Shown here piece by piece: positions 14,810-23,829 of a stretch of DNA of 37,912 bases. This stretch comes from an uncultured Actinomycetes bacterium (lineage in GTDB: Bacteria > Actinomycetota > Acidimicrobiia > Acidimicrobiales > RAAP-2), in contig CAINFA010000053.1 in NCBI GenBank assembly GCA_903847955.1, forward strand, positions 1 through 37,912, in the 5' to 3' direction. The position numbers were made by a program, and so were the translations under genes. The notes under the pieces are model-generated. The model did not search any database. It was given only the letters and a program-made list of their open reading frames with translations, and was not told where the DNA came from. How positions within the stretch are numbered: the first letter of the stretch is position 1; each line of letters begins with the position of its first letter.

Positions 14810-15580
14810 ATGTTGCATCGGAGCAAAGTGGCAAGCGCGGTGCTCGCAGCCGGGCTCTGCCTCGCTGCGTGTTCGTCGAATTCGGGGAGTGGAACGGTCA
14901 TCGACTCCTCGATGTCTGCTGCCACCATCGCCAAGGCGGCGGGGAGCGCCTTGGCGAGCCAGTCGGTCTTGAAGCTGGAAGGCGAGATCCCCACCAGCGG
15001 CTTCCAAGGTCCGCTCAAGATGGAGATGAACCGCACTGGGGAGTTCACCTTGTCGCTCACCCATTCGGCGACCGGAACCGCACCCTCGGTCGAAGTGGTG
15101 AAGTCCAACAACACCTTGTACCTCAAGATGTCGGTCGCCTACCTCGAGAGCCAAGTCCCAGCACTTGAGAAGCTCAGCCCTGCCGTCCGCAGTGCCGTCG
15201 TCTCAGCACTCACCGAGAAGTGGCTGATCGTCCCGACGAGTGGACCCCTGGCATCGCTCAAGCGGATCGTCTCGGTGGCCAAGAGCCTCGACCTGTTCTA
15301 CTTGGCGGCGGAGATCACCAACATCCCCTCTGGGGCGGTCGTGAGCCCAGAGGTCATGCACCACGGCATCCAAGTGGTGCCGGTGAGCGCCCAGGGCACC
15401 ACCATCGACGTGGCGACGGCCACTGCGCTCCCGGTCGAGTTGTTCCAGGTCGGCACCACCAACAACTTCTCGATGAGCTACCCGACGTCATCGAAGATCC
15501 CAGCACCCACGGGCGCGATCACCGTCCGAGCTGCCCTCGGTCAAGAGCTCTACCAAACCATCCTCGCCGCCGGGTTCTGA
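14810..15580 (+). CDS. Lipoprotein of LprG/LppX type
   Basis: 256 residues. A lipobox LAAC places the lipidated cysteine at residue 21, followed by a Ser/Gly-rich linker. The body alternates beta strands with short helices and contains segments such as LKLEGEIPTSG, GEFTLSLTHSATG and VVKSNNTLYLKMS. This matches the pattern of actinobacterial LprG/LppX lipoproteins, which have a half-barrel with a lipid-binding cavity and carry lipids or glycolipids across the envelope. Overall similarity is only by pattern, so lipid transport is inference. It has its own promoter and a strong ribosome site. No transporter partner gene is adjacent. Confidence 0.7.
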   Translation: MLHRSKVASAVLAAGLCLAACSSNSGSGTVIDSSMSAATIAKAAGSALASQSVLKLEGEIPTSGFQGPLKMEMNRTGEFTLSLTHSATGTAPSVEVVKSNNTLYLKMSVAYLESQVPALEKLSPAVRSAVVSALTEKWLIVPTSGPLASLKRIVSVAKSLDLFYLAAEITNIPSGAVVSPEVMHHGIQVVPVSAQGTTIDVATATALPVELFQVGTTNNFSMSYPTSSKIPAPTGAITVRAALGQELYQTILAAGF

Positions 15581-15622
15581 GACCAGGTCTCGCCGAGCGC
15601 CTCGGTCCGCTAGGTTCGCGGC

Positions 15623-17119
15623 GTGGAGCCTGACGAAACGACATCCTCAGCGGCCCTCGCCGCCATGCACGCTGCCCTCGAGACGGCGAGTGAGGGGGGC
15701 GCCGCCGAAGCGAGCGCCCGCCACGAGGTGGTCCGCACCCAGGTCATCACCCTGCGTGACGGTGAGCTCGAGACCAACCTGGACCGGACGGTCAGCGGAC
15801 TCGGCGTTCGGGTGATCGCTGGTGGTGCACCGGGATTCGCCGGCACCGTCGAGCCCGGCACCCAGGGCGGTCACGATGCCGCGCTGGCCGCGCTGGCAGG
15901 GGCGCAACTTGCTGGCTTGGCCAGGAGCGGTCGATTCGAGTTCGTCGGTGAGCCTGGCCATGGTGAGGTCACCTACCGATCCAGCTTCGAGATCGACCCC
16001 ACCGAGGTAGCCCTCGAGGAGAAGGTGGCGCTGCTCCAAGCGATGAGCCGCCGGCTGCTCGACTCGCCGGGGGTGACCCACGTCAGCACCCGTTTGATGG
16101 CGGTGAGCGAGCGCAAGGCCTACCTCGACACCTCAGGGACCTTGGCGCACCAGCACCGTGTGCGAATCCACCCCTCCTTCGAGATCGTGAGCGTCGCCGA
16201 TGACGGTGACTTCGAGTCGATGCGAACCTGCGCACCACCGGTCGGGCGGGGCTGGGAGTACCTGCTCGGGACGGGCTGGGACTGGGACCACGAGCTTGAG
16301 ACCATGCCAGCGCTCTTGGCCCAGAAGTTGGCCAGCCCGTCCGTGGATCCCGGTCGCTACGACCTCGTCATCGACCCCACCAACCTCTGGCTGACCATCC
16401 ATGAGTCCATCGGGCACGCCACCGAGCTCGACCGAGCACTGGGGTACGAGGCTGCCTACGCCGGCACCTCCTTCGCCACACCCGACCGACTGAACACCCT
16501 GCGCTACGGCTCGCCCATCATGCAGGTCACCGGCGACCGCACGGTCGAGCACGGCTTGGCGACGACGGCCATCGATGACGAAGGCGTCGCCACCCAGCAG
16601 TTCGACCTCGTGCGCGATGGCGTGCTCGTCGGCTACCAACTGGACCGCTCAGTGGCAGCCATTGCAGGGCAAGCCCGCTCGAATGGCTGCGCCTACGCCG
16701 ACTCGCCGCTCTCGATCCCGATCCAGCGCATGGCGAACGTCTCGCTGCAGCCAGTCCAAGGTGGCCCCTCGACCGAGGAGCTGATCTCGGGGGTAGATCG
16801 CGGCATCTTCATCGAGGGTGACAAGAGTTGGTCGATCGACATGCAGCGGTACAACTTCCAGTTCACCGGCCAACGCTTCTTCGAGATCCGAAACGGCAAG
16901 CTCGCTGGCCAGCTTCGAGACGTGGCGTACCAAGCGACCACCACCGACTTCTGGGGGGCCATGGAGGCCGTCGGCGGTCCTGACACCTACCTTCTGTGCG
17001 GTGCGTTCAACTGCGGCAAGGCCCAGCCGGGGCAGATCGCCGCGGTCAGCCACGGTGCTCCCACCTCGCTGTTCCGAGGGGTCAACGTCCTCAATGCTCG
17101 AGGGGAGTCAGGTCGATGA
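15623..17119 (+). CDS. tldD: TldD-family metalloprotease subunit
   Basis: 498 residues. It carries the TldD zinc motif HESIGH (HExxxH, residues 260-265) in the context LTIHESIGHATELDRALGYE, and the family C-terminal segment with GGPDTYLLCGAFNCGKAQPGQ. TldD pairs with TldE to form a heterodimeric protease with the active site in TldD; it degrades unfolded peptides and in some bacteria matures or removes modified peptides. The gene overlaps tldE by 4 nt. TAGGTT (15611-15616) stands exactly 6 nt before the GTG, so a leaderless mRNA is predicted. No peptide precursor gene is visible nearby, so a general proteolytic role is more likely. Confidence 0.92.
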   Translation: MEPDETTSSAALAAMHAALETASEGGAAEASARHEVVRTQVITLRDGELETNLDRTVSGLGVRVIAGGAPGFAGTVEPGTQGGHDAALAALAGAQLAGLARSGRFEFVGEPGHGEVTYRSSFEIDPTEVALEEKVALLQAMSRRLLDSPGVTHVSTRLMAVSERKAYLDTSGTLAHQHRVRIHPSFEIVSVADDGDFESMRTCAPPVGRGWEYLLGTGWDWDHELETMPALLAQKLASPSVDPGRYDLVIDPTNLWLTIHESIGHATELDRALGYEAAYAGTSFATPDRLNTLRYGSPIMQVTGDRTVEHGLATTAIDDEGVATQQFDLVRDGVLVGYQLDRSVAAIAGQARSNGCAYADSPLSIPIQRMANVSLQPVQGGPSTEELISGVDRGIFIEGDKSWSIDMQRYNFQFTGQRFFEIRNGKLAGQLRDVAYQATTTDFWGAMEAVGGPDTYLLCGAFNCGKAQPGQIAAVSHGAPTSLFRGVNVLNARGESGR

Positions 17120-18495
17120 GCCTCATCGCTGCCCACGAACTGGTCGAAGCAGCGCTCGGGGCGTCGACCGCAGACGACTGCATCGTCATCGTCCGTGACC
17201 GCAGTTCGGTCAACCTGCGCTTCGCGGTCAACACCACCACCTCCAATGGGAGCATTCGCTCGAGGTCGGTCACCGTGCTGAGCTTCGTCCGGAGCCCTGC
17301 GGGCACCGCGGTGGGATCGATCAATCGGTTCGGCGCTGTCGACGTCGATGACATGGTCGCCCAAGCCGATGCCATGGCGCGCAGAGCACCAGTGTCGAGC
17401 GATGCTGCCGAGTTGCTCGGCGGAGCAGCCGAGGACGACTTCGAGATGCCAGCGGGCACCACGGATCACGGCGTCCTCCAAAGCATCGCCGCCGCCCTCG
17501 GTGTGGTCCTGCCTCGAGCCGAACGTTCGGGCATCACCGTGGCCGGGTTCGCCGAGCACGAGGTGGAGACCACCTACCTCGGATCGTCGACCGGTATCCG
17601 GCGCCGCTTCGAGCAGCCGACGGGCATCTTCCAACTGAACGGTCGTGCCGACGGCGGTCGTCGGTCAGCCTGGACCGGTCTCGGCGACGCCAACCTCGAC
17701 GTCGACGTCGACGCCGAGATGGCCACGATCGAGCGACGGCTGGCGTGGGCCGAGCGTTCCATCGAGTTGCCGGCTGGTCGCTACGAGACGATCCTGCCGC
17801 CTATTGCGACCGCTGACCTCATGATCTACCTCTATTGGGTCATGTCCGGCCGCGACGCGCTCGACGGCAAGACCGTCTTCTCCAAGCGTGGGGGAGGCAC
17901 GAAGATCGGAGAGCGGTTGAGCGACCTGCCCTTCACGCTGCGCTCGGACCCGAAGGCGCCGGGGCTCTCCTGCCTGCCCTTCGTGGCGGCCGGCCAGTCC
18001 GATGATGCCACGTCGGTCTTCGACAACGGTGCGACCCTCGAGCCCACGGCGTGGATCGAAGATGGGGTGCTTGAGCGCCTCCTCACCACGCGCGCCGATG
18101 CCGAGCGGCACCAGATGGTCTTCTCGCCTTGGATCGACAACCTGGCCTTGGAGCTCCCCGGGGCCACGGCGAGCGTCGAGGAGATGGTGGCGAGCACCGA
18201 GCGGGGCCTGCTCCTCACGAGCCTGTGGTACATCCGCATGGTCGATCCCGCCACGGCGCTGCTGACCGGGCTCACCCGCGATGGGGTCTACCTCATCGAA
18301 GACGGCGAGATCAGAGGCGCCGTCAACAACTTCCGCTTCAACGAGAGCCCCGTCGACCTCCTCAGCCGCGCGGTCGAAGCCGGTGCCAGTGTGCGGACCA
18401 ACAGCCGTGAGTCCGGCGACGAGTTCAACCGCACGGCGATGGCGCCCTTGCGCATCCCCGGGTTCAACATGAGCTCGGTGAGCCCCGCCAACTGA
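17116..18495 (+). CDS. tldE: TldE/PmbA-family protease subunit
   Basis: 459 residues from ATG 17116 (ATGA overlap with tldD; AGGGGAG upstream). It matches the non-catalytic partner: no HExxxH, the TldE/PmbA middle region with [26 protein letters not shown], and the C-terminal [18 protein letters not shown] and [14 protein letters not shown] segments. In the known complex TldE shapes the substrate tunnel that feeds peptides to TldD. The immediate neighbourhood downstream is a peptide importer under a separate promoter. About 180 bp of non-coding sequence follows, holding that promoter. Confidence 0.92.
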   Translation: MSLIAAHELVEAALGASTADDCIVIVRDRSSVNLRFAVNTTTSNGSIRSRSVTVLSFVRSPAGTAVGSINRFGAVDVDDMVAQADAMARRAPVSSDAAELLGGAAEDDFEMPAGTTDHGVLQSIAAALGVVLPRAERSGITVAGFAEHEVETTYLGSSTGIRRRFEQPTGIFQLNGRADGGRRSAWTGLGDANLDVDVDAEMATIERRLAWAERSIELPAGRYETILPPIATADLMIYLYWVMSGRDALDGKTVFSKRGGGTKIGERLSDLPFTLRSDPKAPGLSCLPFVAAGQSDDATSVFDNGATLEPTAWIEDGVLERLLTTRADAERHQMVFSPWIDNLALELPGATASVEEMVASTERGLLLTSLWYIRMVDPATALLTGLTRDGVYLIEDGEIRGAVNNFRFNESPVDLLSRAVEAGASVRTNSRESGDEFNRTAMAPLRIPGFNMSSVSPAN

Positions 18496-18613
18496 GCACC
18501 GCAACCTCGCTGCCCATCGAAGCGGGCCGCGAGCGGTACCACAAGAAGTTTCGCTCGTCAGCGCGCCAGCGCGAGAAGTTCTCCACAATTCACAGGATGT
18601 TGACAGAGTCGCG

Positions 18614-18642
18614 TTGACACTTCTGGGGCCTGTGCGTAGATT
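18614..18642 (+). promoter_or_regulatory. Strong sigma70-type promoter of the peptide-binding protein gene
   Basis: TTGACA (18614-18619), 17-bp spacer, TAGATT (18637-18642). A second TTGACA lies at 18600-18605, 14 bp upstream, which may be a second -35 or part of an operator. The leader is about 30 nt and ends in AAAGGGAGGA, 7 nt before ATG 18679. This is the closest match to the housekeeping consensus in the window. Confidence 0.75.
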
Positions 18643-18678
18643 GACCAAACTGTGTAGCAACCAAAGGGAGGAACACAG

Positions 18679-20478
18679 ATGAGAAAGAATCCAACCGCCA
18701 GAGTTCTGGCGGGGGTCGCAACTCTTGCGGCCGTGTCCATGGGGCCAGCACTGGCCGGCGGCAGCATCGCCGAGGCAGCCAACAAGGCACCGCATTCATC
18801 GACCACCATCAAGATGGCGCTCAACCAGACCCTCGCCGGCTGGAACGTCTACACCTCGAACGACAACGAGTTCGTGTTGGCCGAGATCCTGAACTTGGTC
18901 TGGCCGTCGCCGTTCATCACCACCAACAAGCTGGCGCTCGTGCAGAACACCGACATCGTGTCGAAGGTCGCTGACACGGTCGTCGGTCCCGTCCAGACGG
19001 TGACCTACACGATCAACCCGAAGGCTGAGTGGTCTGACGGCACCCCGATCACCGCAGATGACTTCATCTACGCGTGGCAGGCGCAGTGTGGTGGCCAGTC
19101 TGCTGACCCCTACTGCAGCGACAACTGGAAGGACATCGGCAACCAGCCCTACGACGACGCCGGCACCTCTGGCTACAACCAGATCCAGTCCGTCGTTGGC
19201 TCGAAGCCCGCGAAGGGCAGCTGCGCCGCCGGCTCCACCGCCGACCGGAACGCTGGGCTCTGCCCGAACGGCCTCACCGTCACGGTGACCTTCGAGAAGA
19301 ACCAGCCGTACTCCGACTGGCAGGGCCTGTTCGGTCTGGTGCCCGCCCACGTGGCTCGCGTCCACGGCTGGAACACCTTGGCCGCTGACGGCAACACCGT
19401 CCAGGGCTTCAGCGTTGACCCCGTCGCCCGTGTTCTGTCCGCCGAGCAGTACAAGCTGCAGAGCTACGACTCGACCGGCAACAACGTGGTCTTGGTCAAG
19501 AACCCTGACTACCACGGCAGCGACCCGGGCAAGGCCGACTCCATCGTCTTCGTGAACGAGTCGAACGACGATAACGGTGTGTCGGACATGTCGAACGGAT
19601 CGTTCCAGGTCTGGGAGCCGAACTCGACCTCGCTGGCCTACGTCCAGACGGCGCAGGCCGCAGGGCTGCACACCTCGGTGGTTCCTGGTCTGCAGTTCGA
19701 GCACTTCGACTTCAACGAGTCCAACCCCTACCTCGCCAAGGTGCAGGTCCGTCAGGCGATCGCGTACGCGACCGACCGTGCGGCCATCATCAAGGCCGTG
19801 GACCAGGCTGCTCCGGGTACGAAGCCCCTCGACAACCGCATGTTCATGAACAACCAGGCGACCTACGTTGCCAACGGCAAGGCCTACGACGCTGTGGACC
19901 TGAAGAAGGCCGCTTCGCTCATGACTGCAGCTGGGTTCAAGAAGGTCGGCGGCTACTGGCAGCCCACCTTCGGTCCCCAGAAGGGCCAGGACCTGACCTT
20001 GCAGGACTACTCGACCACGGCAAGTCTTCGTGGCCAGGTCATGCAGCTGTGGCAGAACCAGATGAAGAACTTCGGTATCAAGATCGGTATCAACCAGATC
20101 GCGGCCGGCAAGCTCTTCGGAACCGTTGGTCCTAAGGGTGAGTTCGACATCATCGAGTTCGCTTGGGTCGGTGGCGTGTTCCCCTCTGGCAACCAGGCCA
20201 TCTACTGCAGCTACAACCTCAACGCTTGCTCCTCCAACTGGGACCACTTCTCGGACAAGGCAGTCGACAAGCTGCTGTTCGCCGGTCCTCAGTCGGGGAA
20301 CTTCAAGACCGAGGTTGCGGACTACAACAAGGCTGACGCCCTGCTGTGGGCCGACATGGCGACGCTTCCGATCTACCAGAAGCCCGTCATGGTGGCGTAC
20401 ACCAACGTCAACCACGTGCTCAACAACCCGGGCAGCGCTGGCGTGACCTGGAACGCCCAGGACTGGACGGTCTCCTGA
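18679..20478 (+). CDS. Family 5 (oligopeptide/dipeptide) ABC transporter substrate-binding protein
   Basis: 599 residues. A signal peptide (MRKNPTARVLAGVATLAAVS, cleavage near AEA-A at about residue 33) lacks a lipobox cysteine. The mature protein has the family 5 layout: EILNLVWPSP, a VTYTINPKAEWSDGTPITADDF segment (positions about 111-132), VLVKNPDY and the VRQAIAYATDRAAI helix. Such proteins bind peptides, nickel or other solutes for an ABC importer; the permease and ATPase genes follow. Three cysteine pairs are visible (AQCGGQSADPYC, SCAAG...LC, YCSYNLNAC). A strong promoter, strong ribosome site and frequent-codon bias suggest high expression. The missing lipid anchor is unusual for a Gram-positive. 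Substrate unknown. Confidence 0.9.
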   Translation: MRKNPTARVLAGVATLAAVSMGPALAGGSIAEAANKAPHSSTTIKMALNQTLAGWNVYTSNDNEFVLAEILNLVWPSPFITTNKLALVQNTDIVSKVADTVVGPVQTVTYTINPKAEWSDGTPITADDFIYAWQAQCGGQSADPYCSDNWKDIGNQPYDDAGTSGYNQIQSVVGSKPAKGSCAAGSTADRNAGLCPNGLTVTVTFEKNQPYSDWQGLFGLVPAHVARVHGWNTLAADGNTVQGFSVDPVARVLSAEQYKLQSYDSTGNNVVLVKNPDYHGSDPGKADSIVFVNESNDDNGVSDMSNGSFQVWEPNSTSLAYVQTAQAAGLHTSVVPGLQFEHFDFNESNPYLAKVQVRQAIAYATDRAAIIKAVDQAAPGTKPLDNRMFMNNQATYVANGKAYDAVDLKKAASLMTAAGFKKVGGYWQPTFGPQKGQDLTLQDYSTTASLRGQVMQLWQNQMKNFGIKIGINQIAAGKLFGTVGPKGEFDIIEFAWVGGVFPSGNQAIYCSYNLNACSSNWDHFSDKAVDKLLFAGPQSGNFKTEVADYNKADALLWADMATLPIYQKPVMVAYTNVNHVLNNPGSAGVTWNAQDWTVS

Positions 20479-20519
20479 GCAACTGCTCATGGTGAACGAT
20501 CCACATCTTGGTGATGTGA

Positions 20520-20551
20520 GGAACGGGAGGGGCTTCGGCCCCTCCCGTTCC
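20520..20551 (+). terminator. Strong hairpin between the binding-protein gene and the permease genes
   Basis: A perfect 14-bp stem (20520-20533 with 20538-20551) closes a TTCG tetraloop. No U-tract follows. It probably ends most transcripts of the binding-protein gene or protects its 3' end, so the binding protein is made in excess over the membrane components. Confidence 0.85.
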
Positions 20552-20691
20552 GCGTCCACACGCAGCTCTTCGCCCTCGCAGTTTGGGGCCGCGCGTAGCC
20601 CGTGGCAGAGGAGGGCACGCGATGGCCGTGCAGTACCGAGCAATCGCTGAAACCCCTCGGTGACTGAAAGGTGACGGGGGGTCAGGGCGAC

Positions 20692-20697
20692 TAGACT
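20692..20697 (+). promoter_or_regulatory. -10-like element of the oppBCDF-type operon
   Basis: TAGACT lies exactly 6 nt before ATG 20704, so transcription is expected to start at the ATG (leaderless). GGTGAC at 20670-20675 could be the -35 at 16 bp. Confidence 0.5.
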
Positions 20698-20703
20698 GCT
20701 CTT

Positions 20704-21693
20704 ATGTTGCGCTACGTCTTGCGGCGGATTCTGGCGAATGCACTCAATCTCGCCGCCATTTCGGTCCTCGCCTTCTGGCTGGTCGCAATCTCGGGCGACC
20801 CGCTGGCGGGCCTTCGGCTCGATCCAAGGATTCCAAAGAGCACGATCGAGCTTCGGATCCACCAACTCCACTTGGACAAGGGTCTCGTTGAGCGGTACTG
20901 GATCTGGCTCCGTGGCGTGCTCCACGGCGACTTCGGCGTCAGCACCTCACTGAATCAGCCGGTGGCTGCGTCGTTCACTGCCCACTTCGCCGTGACCCTC
21001 CGGATGGTCATCGGGGCGACCCTCTTGTCGATCGTCGTCGCTGTGGTCACCGGCGTGGTCGCGGCGCTGCGCCGAGGTCGCCTCGTGGACCGAGGGGTCA
21101 CCTTCAGTAACTTCATCTTCTTGGCCGTCCCGACCTTCGTGCTGGCGCTGTTCTTGAAGCTCTACGTGGCAGGCCCGATCAACACGCACTTCGGGAGTCT
21201 GGGAAATCCGGTCCTGCCGGTGAGCCTCGACCAGAGTCCAACCCAAACGGGCGGCTTCTTCCAGAGGCTGCCTGACTACGCCGTGCACATGATCTTGCCG
21301 ACCATCACCTTGACGCTGGTCACCTACGCCTCGTGGTCCCTCTACCAACGCTCACAGGTGCTCGAGGCGCTCGACATGGACCACGTTCGCTTGGCCAAGA
21401 GCAAGGGGCTCTCGGGGCGGCGAGTCCTCACCCACCACGTCCTGCGCAATGCGCTCATTCCCGTGGTTACCGTCATTGCGCTCGACTTCGCCGGCTTGCT
21501 CGGCGGTGCCATCATCACCGAGAACGTGTTCAGCTGGAACGGACTCGGCTCGTGGTTCATCGACGGGGTGAACGCACAAGACGTCAACCTAACCCTGGCC
21601 TACGTCATGATCACTGCGCTCTTCGTCGTGGTGTTCAACCTCTTGGCCGATGTGATGTACGCCGTGCTCGACCCGAGGATTAAGTATGACTGA
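20704..21693 (+). CDS. oppB: OppB/DppB-family ABC transporter permease
   Basis: 329 residues. Six hydrophobic segments with the first at 8-28, and the binding-protein-dependent permease EAA-loop equivalent near DMDHVRLAKSKGLSGRRVLTHH. The N-terminus, MLRYVLRRILANALNLAAIS, is typical of OppB/DppB. It forms the transmembrane channel with the next gene product. No Shine-Dalgarno sequence; a TAGACT element 6 nt upstream predicts leaderless initiation. The stop overlaps the next start by 8 nt. The opp name reflects family only; dipeptide or nickel transport is not excluded. Confidence 0.9.
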   Translation: MLRYVLRRILANALNLAAISVLAFWLVAISGDPLAGLRLDPRIPKSTIELRIHQLHLDKGLVERYWIWLRGVLHGDFGVSTSLNQPVAASFTAHFAVTLRMVIGATLLSIVVAVVTGVVAALRRGRLVDRGVTFSNFIFLAVPTFVLALFLKLYVAGPINTHFGSLGNPVLPVSLDQSPTQTGGFFQRLPDYAVHMILPTITLTLVTYASWSLYQRSQVLEALDMDHVRLAKSKGLSGRRVLTHHVLRNALIPVVTVIALDFAGLLGGAIITENVFSWNGLGSWFIDGVNAQDVNLTLAYVMITALFVVVFNLLADVMYAVLDPRIKYD

Positions 21694-22762
21694 GCAGTAC
21701 CACGTTCCTGGTCCTGGTGATCCCAAGTACGGCGTCCCGGGCGGCACGATTGATCCCGGCGACGCGCTCGACGACGCCGAGTTCGCCCGCCTCGACCCAG
21801 CCCAAGATCAACTCGACAACACCGTCACCGAGCACGACCCCAAGCGCTACGCCGAAGAGGGTCGCGGAGAGGTGCGCCCGGTTGGCACAGAAGAAGCACT
21901 CGTCAAGTCACGTGGACAGTGGAACCAAGCCTTGCGCCGCTTCTACCACGACAAGACGGCGATGGCTGGATTGATCGTCTTCGTGGCGCTGTCTGGATTC
22001 GCGCTCGTCAATACGGCGCTGAATCCCAACGGCTACACGAACCTCACCACGGACTACCTCGTTGCTCCCTCGTGGAAGCACCCCTTTGGAACGACCACCA
22101 TCGGCGTGGACCTCTTCCAAGCCTGCATGCGTGGGCTCATCGTGGACCTCCAGGTTGCCTTCATCGTGGCGGCGGTCTCCACCATCATCGGTATTGGCGT
22201 CGGCGCCGCTGCCGGTTTCTTCGGCGGGAAGATCGATGCGGTGCTCATGCAGCTGGTGAACCTGATCTTGATGGTCCCGACCCTCGTCGTGCTCATCGTG
22301 CTGTCCAACACGGTGCGGAACTCGAGCGACTCCACGGTGCTCCTCGCGCTCTTGGTCGCCGCGCTGAGTTGGACCTACATGTCCCGACTGGTGCGAGCCG
22401 AGTTCCTCTCACTGCGAAAGCGCGACTTCATCGAAGCGGCGCGTGCCATCGGCGCCTCGCCGCAGCGCATCATCTTCCGCCACATGCTCCCTAACGCCAT
22501 GGGCCCAATTGCGGTCAACACCACGCTCACCATGGCCGGTGCGGTGCTGCTCGAGTCCACGCTGTCGTTCCTTGGACTCGGCATCCAGCCCCCCGACGTC
22601 TCCTTGGGCCACCTGCTCTTCGACGGGCAGAGCTACGCCACGGTCGACTGGTGGGTCTTCGCCTTCCCCGCCGCTATCCTCCTCTTGCTCATCTTGAGCA
22701 TCTTCGTGGTCGGTGACGGACTCCAAGCAGCGGTCGACCCCCGAAAGAGTAGGAACCGTTGA
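21686..22762 (+). CDS. oppC: OppC/DppC-family ABC transporter permease
   Basis: 358 residues. A hydrophilic, Asp/Pro-rich N-terminal extension of about 85 residues precedes the first membrane segment (MAGLIVFVALSGFALVNT), longer than in most OppC proteins. The permease core has the loop LRKRDFIEAARAIGASPQRIIFRHMLPN and the conserved ESTLSFLGLGIQPPD near the C-terminus. It pairs with OppB. The ATG overlaps oppB by 8 nt and the stop overlaps the next ATG by one base (TGATG), indicating translational coupling along the operon. Confidence 0.9.
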   Translation: MTEQYHVPGPGDPKYGVPGGTIDPGDALDDAEFARLDPAQDQLDNTVTEHDPKRYAEEGRGEVRPVGTEEALVKSRGQWNQALRRFYHDKTAMAGLIVFVALSGFALVNTALNPNGYTNLTTDYLVAPSWKHPFGTTTIGVDLFQACMRGLIVDLQVAFIVAAVSTIIGIGVGAAAGFFGGKIDAVLMQLVNLILMVPTLVVLIVLSNTVRNSSDSTVLLALLVAALSWTYMSRLVRAEFLSLRKRDFIEAARAIGASPQRIIFRHMLPNAMGPIAVNTTLTMAGAVLLESTLSFLGLGIQPPDVSLGHLLFDGQSYATVDWWVFAFPAAILLLLILSIFVVGDGLQAAVDPRKSRNR

Positions 22763-23829
22763 TGAGTGATCCAGCGCTGTCAGCCTCTCCGGCCAACGAC
22801 GTGACCGCAGATGGCCCCCTCCTCGAGTTCAACAACCTCACCGTCGCCTTCGCCAGTGAAGGTGCAACCGTGTCGGCCATTCGAGGCGTGAGCTTCACCA
22901 TCGCTCGTGAAGAAGTCGTCGGGCTCGTCGGCGAATCTGGTTCGGGGAAGTCGGTGACCTCACTGGCAGCCATGGGCTTGCTCGCCAGGAACGCCACGGT
23001 TGGCGGCTCGGTCAAGGTGGTGGGCAAGGAGGTTGTCGGCCTCAAGGAGAAGGAGATGTCGAAGGTGCGTGGCACCGACGTCGCCATGATCTTCCAAGAC
23101 CCCCTCACCGCCCTCAACCCCGTCTACACCATCGGCTGGCAGATCATCGAAGCGCTGCAGGCACACCGTGACCTCAACGACGACGAGGCGAAGGCCGAGG
23201 CCATCCGCCTGCTCTCTCTGGCGGGGATCCCCCGCCCCGAGGACCGCCTCTCGAGCTACCCCCATGAGTTCTCCGGCGGCATGCGCCAGCGCGTGGTGAT
23301 CGCCATCGCCATCGCCAACCAGCCCCAGATCATCTTGGCGGACGAGCCGACCACCGCCCTCGACGTGACGGTGCAGGCCCAGGTAATGCGCACCTTGCAG
23401 CTCGCGCTCGATGAGACGAAGAGCTCCCTGCTGCTCATCACCCACGACCTCGGCGTCATCGCAGGCATCGCAGATCGCGTCCTCGTGATGTACGCCGGGC
23501 GCATCGTGGAGTCCGGCACCGCTGACGACATCTTCTACCGCCCCGCCATTCCCTACACCCACGGACTCTTAGGTTCGATCCCGAGCGTCGACAGCGATGA
23601 CGGTGGGCGACTCGCCCAGGTTCCAGGGAATCCACCGGTGCTGACCGAGGCGGTGGTCGGGTGCCCCTTCGCACCACGCTGCCCCATCAAACAGGACATC
23701 TGCCTCGAGGTCGAGCCCGACTTGCAGCCGGTTGCCGACGGGCACGCCTCGGCCTGCCACTTCGCCAGCTCGGTGATCGAGATGCCCATTGGCGAGATGT
23801 TCAGCATTGACGACGAGGTGCCCGCATGA
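22762..23829 (+). CDS. oppD: OppD/DppD-family ABC transporter ATPase
   Basis: 355 residues from ATG 22762, with AGGA 8 nt upstream. Walker [10 protein letters not shown]-loop [10 protein letters not shown], signature FSGGMRQRV, Walker [13 protein letters not shown] and the switch histidine in LLLITHDLG are all present. The C-terminal oligopeptide-transporter region has cysteines [14 protein letters not shown] and a final C-H-F, the arrangement that binds a [4Fe-4S] cluster in some family members. It energises peptide uptake together with the next gene product. Confidence 0.93.
   Translation: MSDPALSASPANDVTADGPLLEFNNLTVAFASEGATVSAIRGVSFTIAREEVVGLVGESGSGKSVTSLAAMGLLARNATVGGSVKVVGKEVVGLKEKEMSKVRGTDVAMIFQDPLTALNPVYTIGWQIIEALQAHRDLNDDEAKAEAIRLLSLAGIPRPEDRLSSYPHEFSGGMRQRVVIAIAIANQPQIILADEPTTALDVTVQAQVMRTLQLALDETKSSLLLITHDLGVIAGIADRVLVMYAGRIVESGTADDIFYRPAIPYTHGLLGSIPSVDSDDGGRLAQVPGNPPVLTEAVVGCPFAPRCPIKQDICLEVEPDLQPVADGHASACHFASSVIEMPIGEMFSIDDEVPA

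Noticed and set aside
18796-20925. Long minus-strand frame of 709 codons
   Set aside because: It runs antisense through the peptide-binding protein gene and into oppB, both of which have clear family matches; the minus translation resembles nothing I know.
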